Below, in pieces: positions 1-10,998 of a stretch of DNA of 64,000 nt. Origin of the DNA: Tragulus kanchil (taxonomy: Eukaryota; Chordata; Mammalia; Artiodactyla; Tragulidae); contig JAIOJX010000025.1 of assembly GCA_022376925.1 (NCBI GenBank), positions 188,914,801 to 188,978,800 of the forward strand, given 5' to 3'. Below the pieces are notes generated by a model. That model did no database searches. It was not told the DNA's origin and was given only the letters and a program-made list of their open reading frames with translations. How positions within the stretch are numbered: position 1 is the stretch's first letter; each line of letters starts with the position of its first letter. Both the position numbers and the translations under genes were made by a program.

Positions 1-1843
1 TTCACGTGCGTGGCCATTCTTTTCGGAGTCCGTTCCCCTGGGAGCGATGTGGGTGGGGGTGCCGGAGGGTGCAGCTAGGATCCTGGGGGGAGGACCGACC
101 CCGGCTGCAATGCGCTCCCTTTGGACTCTGTTGCACGACCCCCACGTACCCCTGGGCCCTGTCAGGGAGGCTCACCTTGCCCTTTTGCTGGGCCGAGGCG
201 GGGGCTCCGGCCACCCTGGACGCACTCATCTGACCCTTTCTCCCTCAAGTGGTACCGTTCCATCCCCCCACCTGACAGGCAGCTCCTCCCTCAGCGCGCT
301 CCCCCAGGCCTCAGACCTACAGCACAGGCCGCGTCCCAGGCCTCTCCTGCCCCAGCACCCCAGTTCCCAGGCCCGGGTCTCACTGTGCTGGCCGCACGCT
401 GGGCCCAGCGGGAGGCCTGTGTCCCACTCCTATCCGTAGAGGCTGAGGCTGCTGGTTCTGCTAGCCTGACTCTGGGCAAACCGACCTCTCGCCAAGGTAC
501 CATGGCCACTTGTGTCCCCAGAAAGGCCTTGTTTGGCGTCCATATCTGGGGCTTCTCTCCGGGAAGGGGGTGCTTGTGGCCTTCCTCACACTGCTGGGTG
601 ATGAGATTGCATAGGAACCTTCCAGGAAAACCTGCCCAGTCTCAACAAAGAGAAGGACCCTGTGCTCCCCCTCCCAATTTGCATCACAATATGTCGAATC
701 TCAGGTAAATGAGGTCTTCTGTATTTGAGGAGTTTTATCTTGACCGAAAGCCCCTCACCTTGGTCCTGGGGTCCTTTCTGTCCACATCAAAAGTTCATCA
801 TGTCCAGTGTCGGGGCCAGGGCGCGGCCTCCCAGCCCCTTAGAGAAGCCATAACGACTAGACGGCAATACTGACCACTGGCGCCCTTCGTCCCCCCGCCG
901 TCCGCGCTGCGCCCCGACTCCTCTGGGTTCCTGTCTTTTTGTAATGCCTGTTCCCACACTCTAAGAAGCCAGCTCTGAGCAGACCGGGCGTCGTCTGGTA
1001 GAAACCCCGCACCCTGTCTTCAGCGCGGAGCACCTGAGCGGCGAGCTTCGTGCAGACTGCGGACGTCCTCTGTCCGTCTACCCCGGCGCCCACGCCTCCT
1101 CCTGCATGTCGGGGGCGCTGCCTGTGTTCTCTCGGATGGAATCACAGCCAGTAAACGCCACTGTGATTTCACGTGCGTGGCCATTCTTTTCGGAGTCCGT
1201 TCCCCTGGGAGCGATGTGGGTGGGGGTGCCGGAGGGTGCAGCTAGGATCCTGGGGGGAGGACCGACCCCGGCTGCAATGCGCTCCCTTTGGACTCTGTTG
1301 CACGACCCCCACGTACCCCTGGGCCCTGTCAGGGAGGCTCACCTTGCCCTTTTGCTGGGCCGAGGCGGGGGCTCCGGCCACCCTGGACGCACTCATCTGA
1401 CCCTTTCTCCCTCAAGTGGTACCGTTCCATCCCCCCACCTGACAGGCAGCTCCTCCCTCAGCGCGCTCCCCCAGGCCTCAGACCTACAGCACAGGCCGCG
1501 TCCCAGGCCTCTCCTGCCCCAGCACCCCAGTTCCCAGGCCCGGGTCTCACTGTGCTGGCCGCACGCTGGGCCCAGCGGGAGGCCTGTGTCCCACTCCTAT
1601 CCGTAGAGGCTGAGGCTGCTGGTTCTGCTAGCCTGACTCTGGGCAAACCGACCTCTACGCCAAGGTACCATGGCCACTTGTGTCCCCAGAAAGGCCTTGT
1701 TTGGCGTCCATATCTGGGGCTTCTCTCCGGGAAGGGGGTGCTTGTGGCCTTCCTCACACTGCTGGGTGATGAGATTGCATAGGAACCTTCCAGGAAAACC
1801 TGCCCAGTCTCAACAAAGAGAAGGACCCTGTGCTCCCCCTCCC
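1..1843. repeat. Tandem duplication 1 (offset 1167)
   Basis: Bases 1-677 recur at 1168-1843. The left copy probably starts upstream of the window and the junction is near 677. The copies differ by a one-base indel (485 versus 1652 area). No gene recognised. Confidence 0.9.
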
Positions 1844-2553
1844 CCACCCTCCTGTTCCCCTCCCGACCCAGCTGTGCCCAGAATACTGTCCTAGACCCAG
1901 CGGCCCTCTGCCTCTGCCTCGGAACTGGGACAGAAGTCTCTGTAGCAACTCTGGCTTTGGGATCAGCCAGTCACCGTCCCCAGCATGACTGGTCCCAGGA
2001 GGGTACAGCAAAGTGCCCCCCATTAGCCTCCACTTCCCTGCCTTTACCGCCTCACCCCAGCCTGGCATGGGTTCATCTCGATGCTGGCCAGCGACTCAGG
2101 TGTGCCGCTGACCCGGATCTCCTGCCCCAGGGCCTGTGGAGCAGACCGCTTAGGTGCTGGCCCTGAGGACTCCAGGGAGGGGCACACCCTCACTTCAGGG
2201 TGCTGAGCCCCTCTGATGTGCAGGGCTCTGTTTCAGAGACTGGGGATACTTGAGGTCCTTCCTCCCGGGACGGACTGTTCCAATGGTAGGAAACAGGATA
2301 AACACGCACGTCAGGTAGTGATTTCCTTTTGAGGAAACTGAGCAGGATAAGGGGCAGAGAGGACCGTGAGAGAGGCCATTTCACCTCCGAGGAGGTGATG
2401 TGTGCAGAGAGGCCCTGAGAAAGAATGCTCTCTGGTGGGAGAGCATTCCAGGTCGGAGCAGCAGCACCAGAGCCCTGAGGCAGGAGCTGGCTGAGCATGT
2501 CAGAGCGGCTATGGGGGCTCTGGTGCCAACCGTGGCCTTGCCCATGGGCTTGC
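1844..2553. other. Intergenic, no gene recognised
   Basis: Unique sequence between two tandem pairs; I see no exon, repeat or RNA gene. Confidence 0.45.
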
Positions 2554-2621
2554 TTTAGGACCACACTGCCTCTTTCAGAGTCCCTTTCCTTTCAGGATAT
2601 TTAACTCTATTTTGGAAACTC

Positions 2622-2812
2622 TATTGGAAAAGACCCTGATGCTGGGAAAGACTGAAGGCAGGAAAAGGGGACGACAGAGGACGAGACGGCTGGATGGCAT
2701 CACTGCCTCAATGGACATGAATCTGAGCCAGCTCCAGGAGAGGGCGGAGGGCAGGGAGGGTGGGCCACAATCCGCGGGGCTGCGGAGTAGGACAGGACGG
2801 AGCAACTGAGAA
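2622..2812 (+). mobile_element. BovB (RTE) LINE 3' fragment, ART2A-like
   Basis: It contains the diagnostic BovB phrases for 'accctgatgctgggaaagac' and the later 'ggatggcatcactg' block in plus orientation. It is 5' truncated. It repeats at 3768-3958 through duplication 2. Confidence 0.85.
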
Positions 2813-3331
2813 ACGGCTCTCCTTTGACAACGCAGAGCACACGTTGCTCCCTGCCCCTCCAGAGGTGTCCTCGCCCTGCAGGCAGGCGGCAGGTCCTCGC
2901 CCGGGGCCCGGGCAGCGCTCTGCTGGGCTCTGCCATCTCTCCTCGCAGGCACCCTGCGTTCAGCGAGCTGAGTCACCAGCCCCTTAGCCACCAAGGCTGT
3001 CGGGACGGATTTTCACAGATCTGGCAATTAAGGACCGTTTTGTCTAGTTGTGCTAATCCGCAGCTAGACAGGCCTGCTGTCCACAGTCGCAGCCAGCGGG
3101 CCTCGGGGCACCCCGGGTCTGGGCCACCTGTCCGCACAGTTTGGAACCTGCTGCACTCCCGCCTCAGGCGCTCCTATTGGGCCGGAAAGGCGGGGCAGCG
3201 GCTGCGGTAAGGAGTGGGTCCTGGGAGCCAGGCCCGCATGAGGCTGAGGAGCAGGACTGAGCCGTTGGGCCTGCTGCTTGGGCAGGACTTGGGGCGGGCT
3301 GGGAGTCACGCTGGGCTACGGTATCAGAGGT

Positions 3332-3358
3332 GGGATTGGGGGCGCGGGCGGGGATGGG
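3332..3358 (+). other. G-rich run with G-quadruplex potential
   Basis: Five runs of three or more G lie within 27 bases, separated by short loops. It sits inside a longer degenerate G-rich stretch (3230-3500) built from short GGGCTGGG/GGCGGGA-type words. Repeated at 4478-4504 by tandem duplication. Confidence 0.5.
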
Positions 3359-3767
3359 ACTGAGGGTCAGGCTGGGCCTGGGACCTGAGGCGGGATTTGG
3401 GGGAGCTCAAGCTGCGGCTTGGCTTGGGGCGGGACTGGGGGGATGCAGACTAAGGGCCAACCTGGGAGCGGGACTGGGGCTGGGCTCGGGCTGCGGCAAT
3501 GCCTGGAGAGTGTCGGTCAACATCTGTGTGGCCCGGTGGACGCAAGGGTCTCAAGGCAGGACCCAGTCCAATGCCACCAGAGCTGGTCCCTGGGTCGTGG
3601 TTTCAGCGTCACGCACAGGCTCCTGCGTCCAAGCCCGGCCCGGCTGGCCTGCGCAAATCAGCGAGCCCCGGATACGGCCGCTGCGATTGGCTTCCCAGGT
3701 TTAGGACCACACTGCCTCTTTCAGAGTCCCTTTCCTTTCAGGATATTTAACTCTATTTTGGAAACTC

Positions 3768-3958
3768 TATTGGAAAAGACCCTGATGCTGGGAAAGACTG
3801 AAGGCAGGAAAAGGGGACGACAGAGGACGAGACGGCTGGATGGCATCACTGCCTCAATGGACATGAATCTGAGCCAGCTCCAGGAGAGGGCGGAGGGCAG
3901 GGAGGGTGGGCCACAATCCGCGGGGCTGCGGAGTAGGACAGGACGGAGCAACTGAGAA
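3768..3958 (+). mobile_element. BovB 3' fragment, second copy by tandem duplication
   Basis: Same element as at 2622-2812 with offset 1146. It is not an independent insertion. Confidence 0.85.
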
Positions 3959-4844
3959 ACGGCTCTCCTTTGACAACGCAGAGCACACGTTGCTCCCTGC
4001 CCCTCCAGAGGTGTCCTCGCCCTGCAGGCAGGCGGCAGGTCCTCGCCCGGGGCCCGGGCAGCGCTCTGCTGGGCTCTGCCATCTCTCCTCGCAGGCACCC
4101 TGCGTTCAGCGAGCTGAGTCACCAGCCCCTTAGCCACCAAGGCTGTCGGGACGGATTTTCACAGATCTGGCAATTAAGGACCGTTTTGTCTAGTTGTGCT
4201 AATCCGCAGCTAGACAGGCCTGCTGTCCACAGTCGCAGCCAGCGGGCCTCGGGGCACCCCGGGTCTGGGCCACCTGTCCGCACAGTTTGGAACCTGCTGC
4301 ACTCCCGCCTCAGGCGCTCCTATTGGGCCGGAAAGGCGGGGCAGCGGCTGCGGTAAGGAGTGGGTCCTGGGAGCCAGGCCCGCATGAGGCTGAGGAGCAG
4401 GACTGAGCCGTTGGGCCTGCTGCTTGGGCAGGACTTGGGGCGGGCTGGGAGTCACGCTGGGCTACGGTATCAGAGGTGGGATTGGGGGCGCGGGCGGGGA
4501 TGGGACTGAGGGTCAGGCTGGGCCTGGGACCTGAGGCGGGATTTGGGGGAGCTCAAGCTGCGGCTTGGCTTGGGGCGGGACTGGGGGGATGCAGACTAAG
4601 GGCCAACCTGGGAGCGGGACTGGGGCTGGGCTCGGGCTGCGGCAATGCCTGGAGAGTGTCGGTCAACATCTGTGTGGCCCGGTGGACGCAAGGGTCTCAA
4701 GGCAGGACCCAGTCCAATGCCACCAGAGCTGGTCCCTGGGTCGTGGTTTCAGCGTCACGCACAGGCTCCTGCGTCCAAGCCCGGCCCGGCTGGCCTGCGC
4801 AAATCAGCGAGCCCCGGATACGGCCGCTGCGATTGGCTCCGAGA

Positions 4845-5267
4845 GAATCACGTGCCAAAGCCCGGCTAACCCCGAGACGGGAAATCCGCGAGGGCTCCCG
4901 GGGGTAGGTTGGTGTTAGGACTCTGGCTCTAAACCCTCCTTGGGTTTTCCTGGGCCATCCTGAGCTGGGGGGATAAATGGAACGCCCGTGTCCCACAGAA
5001 CCGTCTGTTGGGGGTGGGGGGCAGCAGGGTCCAGGCGAGGAGCTAACCCAGGGCTTAGGAAGCCCAGCGCTAAAGGGGAAGCTGGCCCAGCTTGGTGCTC
5101 ACAGGCCGTCCCGGGACAGACAGCAGAGGATATGTACCCTCGCCCGGAGAGCTGATGGCCTGGTGGGGTAATGTCTCCTGCCCACTGGCCCTGCCCCCTC
5201 GCTGCTCCCCTACCCCACCTCTGAGGTGAGGGGGTGAGGCCCAGGTGGTCCCAAGCTGGCTAAGCAG
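4845..5267. other. Intergenic, no gene recognised
   Basis: GC-rich, with an inverted CCAAT (attgg) near 4833 and several CpGs to 4910. No transcript can be inferred. Confidence 0.4.
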
Positions 5268-5470
5268 AGGTTTCCCTGGTGGCTCAGACAGTAAAGAATC
5301 TGCCCGCAATGCAGGAGACCCAGGTTCGATCCCTGGGTCAGGAAGATCCACTGGAGAAGAGAATGGCAATCCACTCCAGTATTCTTGCCTTGAGGTTGCC
5401 ATGGACAGAGGAGCCTGGAGGGCGACAGTCAACAGGCCGCAACAAGTCAGACGTGACTGGGGAGACTTGG
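5268..5470 (+). mobile_element. Bov-tA SINE
   Basis: It opens with the typical 'tttccctggtggctcag' head, carries the tRNA-derived B box (ggttcgatccctggg), and continues into the Bov-A core ending in a BovB-like tail near 5460. Ruminant-specific. Confidence 0.9.
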
Positions 5471-6499
5471 TAGGCATGTACCTGTCTGAGGACAGAGCCT
5501 GGAGGGAGGACCCCACAGTGGTCCCTACAGCACCACGGGAGCTGGAGCTGAGGACGGGGCTTCACTCTACTGCCTGAGGCTTGGGGAGGATGCAGAACCC
5601 TCGCTGTCACATCACTTGCTCTGGAGGCTGGGGCCTGGTGGTGTCACAGGCCCCGTCTCAGGGTGAGCATCAGCCTGCAGCCTCACGGGTGCACAGGGCG
5701 ACTTTCCGCAGCCCCAGTGGATGAGGCCTGGGAACTGAAGCTGAGTTTGATTTCTGCAAAATAAGCACTGTTTCTTGCATGCTTGGTGAGTGCACTGAGA
5801 TTTATGCTGTGGAGATGGCAAAGGTCTATGCCAGGAAAGAGACAGGCCGGCTTGCCGAGGGAAAGGCCTGAAGGCTGGGGCGGGGCGGGGTGAGACCCTG
5901 GCAGAAGCCCCGGCTGCTGCCCCGATGCTGCGGGAAGTCCGGGGTAGGGGAGATTCAGGCCCACTCCTGCCGTTCCTTCTCCCTTGCTCCCTTTGAAGGG
6001 CTGGCCCAGTGCCAAGACAGCGTCTTGGAAAGACAAATCCTAATGTGCTGTTGACTGGCCTTTGAGCCCAGCCCAAGCACTGACCTTTAATCTGGTTCAG
6101 TCTGTGGGTTCTGCCGGCAGCTGAGTGAGCTGCTGCAGCCAAAGCTCACCCACGAGCAGGGCCCTGGGCCCTGTGTCCAAGGGGGTCAGACGCCTGATTC
6201 CAAGAAAGCCTAAAAGTTGGCCTCTGTCCACATGTGTCCACCAGGCCCTGACCATGGGGCCCGAGAAGGGGGACATGCCCCATCACACCTCCTGGCTCGC
6301 TCCCTCCCTGCCCGACCCCGGGCGGGGGCTGTGCCTGGCTGGAGCTCCAGGTGCCAGATAGGAACTGCGCACAGGCCGCTCTCCGGAGATTAATTCTCAC
6401 ACACTGGGCAGAGGTGAAGTTCAGCGAGTAGGCAAACCTCACCAGTCAGGGGGAATTTGCCAATAGCTAGGGCAGGAAATATACAAGATGAGCCTGAAG
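5471..6499. other. Intergenic, no gene recognised
   Basis: Unique sequence between a Bov-tA and a probable LTR. Longer open frames on the minus strand have no recognisable domain. Confidence 0.45.
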
Positions 6500-6686
6500 G
6501 TAGGTGTGGTGCCCAAGGGTGAAAGAGCAAGGCCAACGAGGAGCGCCTTGGAATGCAAGATGCTGACTGCCTCCCTCCCCCGGGCTGCAGTTCACCGCCC
6601 AGTCCTTAAGGCCCCCGTGCGCCCCTCGGAGCCCACTGTCTTTCCCTCAGGCTGTGGTCGTCACTCTACCCCACCCAGTAGACCGT

Positions 6687-6691
6687 CCAAT
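6687..6691 (+). promoter_or_regulatory. CCAAT box in probable LTR
   Basis: Forward CCAAT 45 bases upstream of a TATA box, a normal polymerase II arrangement. Confidence 0.5.
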
Positions 6692-6736
6692 CAGCAGTGG
6701 TTCTTAAGAAGCCTAGGCCACTCCTTAGACCCCAGG

Positions 6737-6743
6737 TATAAAA
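6737..6743 (+). promoter_or_regulatory. TATA box in probable LTR
   Basis: TATAAAA followed about 136 bases later by AATAAA. This matches a compact U3-R-U5 layout. Confidence 0.5.
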
Positions 6744-7370
6744 TGGATCAAAGACCCCCGCTTAGGGTCGGCTCTGCCTTGAGCCGGCCTGCTGCGAGGC
6801 CCGCTGTCCTCACAGTGTCTCCCACTGCCCTCCTTAAGCCGCCCGCTGGACTGGCAGTGACTCTCCTGCCCCCACTCTAATAAACTTTACTTTCCTCTCA
6901 TTCTGGCTCGTGTCTGGAAATCTTTTTCCAACCCGCGCACGGAGCTCGACAGCAAGGACACGCCCCAGGAGGACGGGTGTGAGAAAGGGACTTGGCAGCC
7001 ACTGACTCGGCCCCAAACCCAGACCAGTGTGAGCACAGAAATAAAGTTGTTCAGGAGCCTAACCCTTGCGTCCACACTGGGGTGTGCGATGCAGCACATC
7101 AGCACGTGTGGGAGGAAGACACGGCTCCCCCGCCGCTGGGTCTACCCCGGCGGTGGAGCAACACCCTGCTCTCCCGGTGTGGGCTCCCCACAGTGGCCTC
7201 CTGCTGAAGGGCGCAGGAGGGAACAGCCACGTGGGGATGTCGGACAGACACCGCTGCCGCCAGGGGCTCAGGGCCCAGGGCGCTGGGTCAAGAGAGCTCT
7301 GCTGGTTGCGGGTGCCCGTGAGCGGAGGCGACGAGGTGCGAGAGGAAGCCTACCCGTGGGCTCAGCTCCG

Positions 7371-7562
7371 TTCACTTCAGCGGCTCAGTCGTGTCCGACT
7401 CCTTGCGACCCCGTGGACTGCGGCACGCCGGGCTGCCCTGTCCCTCAGCACCTTCCGGAGCTCGCTCAGACTCACGTCCATCAACTCTGATGCCGTCCAC
7501 CTCTCATCCTCTGTCGCCCCCCTCTCCTTCTGCCTTCTATCTTTCCCAGCATCAGGGTCTTT
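7371..7562 (-). mobile_element. BovB/ART2A fragment, minus orientation
   Basis: It reads as reverse complement of the BovB 3' end ('cagtcgtgtccgactcc' near the left, 'cccagcatcagggtctt' at the right). Copy at 8535-8726 by tandem duplication. Confidence 0.87.
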
Positions 7563-8534
7563 AGATAACATAGGCACAAGGAAGGAGCCTGGAGCACCTT
7601 TCTGGGGCCAGACCCCCACCTCAAACACACACACACTCACCGTGTCTTCTGCCTGCCTCTTGTCTGTAGAGAAACTTTAGCCTCCTATGTTTTCCCTGAG
7701 TTCCAAAGAACACGCTTAGTCAGAGACGTGAGAAAATGTGGGAACAAAAATAGTCAAGCAAGACAAAGTCGTAACAGTTTAGCCACCGAACCAAGGCGAG
7801 CCTCTCCACTCCTCCTGGGGCTCTGACGCTGCCTGCCGACACTGAGCCCAGACTCGGGGCCACTTGGAGCCGTGAGTAGATCATGATGGCTGCTGAGCGT
7901 CTCGCCGCTGAGACAGCTGATTCTTAGACAGGTTGACAGGAAGGCCAGGGATCCCCAAAAGGGAGGAGGAGAGGGAACATTTTTAGCCATTTTTAGCTCT
8001 ATTACAGTGAAAAGGGACGAGAAAGCTTCCCAGGCAAAGACTCATAAACTTTACTTTCCTCTCATTCTGGCTCGTGTCTGGAAATCTTTTTCCAACCCGC
8101 GCACGGAGCTCGACAGCAAGGACACGCCCCAGGAGGACGGGTGTGAGAAAGGGACTTGGCAGCCACTGACTCGGCCCCAAACCCAGACCAGTGTGAGCAC
8201 AGAAATAAAGTTGTTCAGGAGCCTAACCCTTGCGTCCACACTGGGGTGTGCGATGCAGCACATCAGCACGTGTGGGAGGAAGACACGGCTCCCCCGCCGC
8301 TGGGTCTACCCCGGCGGTGGAGCAACACCCTGCTCTCCCGGTGTGGGCTCCCCACAGTGGCCTCCTGCTGAAGGGCGCAGGAGGGAACAGCCACGTGGGG
8401 ATGTCGGACAGACACCGCTGCCGCCAGGGGCTCAGGGCCCAGGGCGCTGGGTCAAGAGAGCTCTGCTGGTTGCGGGTGCCCGTGAGCGGAGGCGACGAGG
8501 TGCGAGAGGAAGCCTACCCGTGGGCTCAGCTCCG

Positions 8535-8726
8535 TTCACTTCAGCGGCTCAGTCGTGTCCGACTCCTTGCGACCCCGTGGACTGCGGCACGCCGGGCTGC
8601 CCTGTCCCTCAGCACCTTCCGGAGCTCGCTCAGACTCACGTCCATCAACTCTGATGCCGTCCACCTCTCATCCTCTGTCGCCCCCCTCTCCTTCTGCCTT
8701 CTATCTTTCCCAGCATCAGGGTCTTT
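8535..8726 (-). mobile_element. BovB/ART2A fragment, second copy by tandem duplication
   Basis: Same element as 7371-7562, offset 1164. Confidence 0.87.
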
Positions 8727-8814
8727 AGATAACATAGGCACAAGGAAGGAGCCTGGAGCACCTTTCTGGGGCCAGACCCCCACCTCAAACACACACACAC
8801 TCACCGTGTCTTCT

Positions 8815-10998
8815 GCCTGCCTCTTGTCTGTAGAGAAACTTTAGCCTCCTATGTTTTCCCTGAGTTCCAAAGAACACGCTTAGTCAGAGACGTGAGAAAA
8901 TGTGGGAACAAAAATAGTCAAGCAAGACAAAGTCGTAACAGTTTAGCCACCGAACCAAGGCGAGCCTCTCCACTCCTCCTGGGGCTCTGACGCTGCCTGC
9001 CGACACTGAGCCCAGACTCGGGGCCACTTGGAGCCGTGAGTAGATCATGATGGCTGCTGAGCGTCTCGCCGCTGAGACAGCTGATTCTTAGACAGGTTGA
9101 CAGGAAGGCCAGGGGATCCCCAAAAAGGGAGGAGGGAGAGAGGGAACATTTTTTAGCCATTTTTTAGCTCTATTACAGTGAAAAGGGACAGAGAAAGCTT
9201 CCAGCAAAAGGCACTGGAAGGGCATGGGAGAGTACCCTGAGCAGCTAAGGTGGCACATGATGTACTTTTTCAGTTGGTTATTAACAATAGATCAAAAGTA
9301 TCTTTTAAAGTTGTAAAGGTAGATCCACTCCCACAACAGACATCTTTAGATAACATATGTCCAAGTTAAAGAAGGAGAAACATGTCCTTGAGCATGATAC
9401 ATTGTTATCATCAGTAGCTCCAGCCTTAAGGAAAGTCTCAGGCAAAACAGATTATTGCCTCAGAAATGTGGTGTGCTTAGCTTTTAGGGGCTAGGTAATT
9501 TTGTATGCTAATGAGTAGGAGGAGTTTCCAGCTATTTGGGGGAAGGGGCAGAACTGTCATGGCACCCCTGGGTGTGTCATTTAGCTTGCTGATCAAGGAT
9601 TAAGGTCACCAAGAAAACCAGTGAAGGAAATCTGAGCACAAAATGAGCTTTAGTCCCAGACAGTGGAAGCTGTTTACAGGAGGGCGGGCAGCGAGGCGTG
9701 AGTGTGGCGAGCACTACACTAGCTTCGTGGTTTTCCTGCAAATCTAAAACCGCTCTAAAAGTTTATTTTAAAAAAGGGATACTGCAATTCCGTTCACATT
9801 AAAACCAGACCCTTACTGAATGACTCAGGAGAGGCAAGTTCGGGTTCCGCCCTGAGCCAGCTCACATGCCGCACGGGCATATGGGCCCACGGGCAGTCCC
9901 AGGCAAGCCTTGCCTCTTGTCTGTAGAGAAACTTTAGCCTCCTATGTTTTCCCTGAGTTCCAAAGAACACGCTTAGTCAGAGACGTGAGAAAATGTGGGA
10001 ACAAAAATAGTCAAGCAAGACAAAGTCGTAACAGTTTAGCCACCGAACCAAGGCGAGCCTCTCCACTCCTCCTGGGGCTCTGACGCTGCCTGCCGACACT
10101 GAGCCCAGACTCGGGGCCACTTGGAGCCGTGAGTAGATCATGATGGCTGCTGAGCGTCTCGCCGCTGAGACAGCTGATTCTTAGACAGGTTGACAGGAAG
10201 GCCAGGGGATCCCCAAAAAGGGAGGAGGGAGAGAGGGAACATTTTTTAGCCATTTTTTAGCTCTATTACAGTGAAAAGGGACAGAGAAAGCTTCCAGCAA
10301 AAGGCACTGGAAGGGCATGGGAGAGTACCCTGAGCAGCTAAGGTGGCACATGATGTACTTTTTCAGTTGGTTATTAACAATAGATCAAAAGTATCTTTTA
10401 AAGTTGTAAAGGTAGATCCACTCCCACAACAGACATCTTTAGATAACATATGTCCAAGTTAAAGAAGGAGAAACATGTCCTTGAGCATGATACATTGTTA
10501 TCATCAGTAGCTCCAGCCTTAAGGAAAGTCTCAGGCAAAACAGATTATTGCCTCAGAAATGTGGTGTGCTTAGCTTTTAGGGGCTAGGTAATTTTGTATG
10601 CTAATGAGTAGGAGGAGTTTCCAGCTATTTGGGGGAAGGGGCAGAACTGTCATGGCACCCCTGGGTGTGTCATTTAGCTTGCTGATCAAGGATTAAGGTC
10701 ACCAAGAAAACCAGTGAAGGAAATCTGAGCACAAAATGAGCTTTAGTCCCAGACAGTGGAAGCTGTTTACAGGAGGGCGGGCAGCGAGGCGTGAGTGTGG
10801 CGAGCACTACACTAGCTTCGTGGTTTTCCTGCAAATCTAAAACCGCTCTAAAAGTTTATTTTAAAAAAGGGATACTGCAATTCCGTTCACATTAAAACCA
10901 GACCCTTACTGAATGACTCAGGAGAGGCAAGTTCGGGTTCCGCCCTGAGCCAGCTCACATGCCGCACGGGCATATGGGCCCACGGGCAGTCCCAGGCG
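8815..10998. repeat. Tandem duplication 4 (offset 1093)
   Basis: The junction is near 9908. It overlaps duplication 3, so the sequence at 7654-8040 occurs three times (also 8818-9205 and 9911-10300). Confidence 0.92.
9230..9620 (+). mobile_element. Possible ruminant ERV LTR fragment
   Basis: Phrases such as 'tatgctaatgagtaggagga' and 'gggtgtgtcatttagc' resemble a common ruminant LTR as I recall it. No coding sequence is attached and the borders are unclear. The copy at 10323-10713 comes from duplication 4. Family assignment needs a repeat library. Confidence 0.35.

Larger units (their letters stand above)
2554..4842. repeat. Tandem duplication 2 (offset 1146)
   Basis: Two directly abutting, nearly identical copies meet near 3698. 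Each carries a BovB fragment, a CpG-rich stretch and a G-rich low-complexity stretch. Confidence 0.92.
6500..6955 (+). mobile_element. Probable solo endogenous-retrovirus LTR
   Basis: The order and spacing of promoter signals suit an LTR: CCAAT at 6687-6691, TATAAAA at 6737-6743, AATAAA at 6879-6884, then a U5-like tract of about 70 bases. No gag, pol or env coding sequence is next to it, so if it is an LTR it is solitary. The left border is a guess, and the right border is near the CGACA at about 6950. The U5-like part is repeated from 8044 by tandem duplication. Family not identified. Confidence 0.5.
6881..9205. repeat. Tandem duplication 3 (offset 1164)
   Basis: The junction is near 8043. 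The last 100 bases of the left copy (7940-8040) have several single-base deletions in homopolymers compared with 9110-9205, where the right copy has the longer runs. Confidence 0.92.

Noticed and set aside
7654..10300. CRISPR-like array because of a segment occurring three times
   Set aside because: The repeats are hundreds of bases long, there are no short spacers, and the genome is mammalian.
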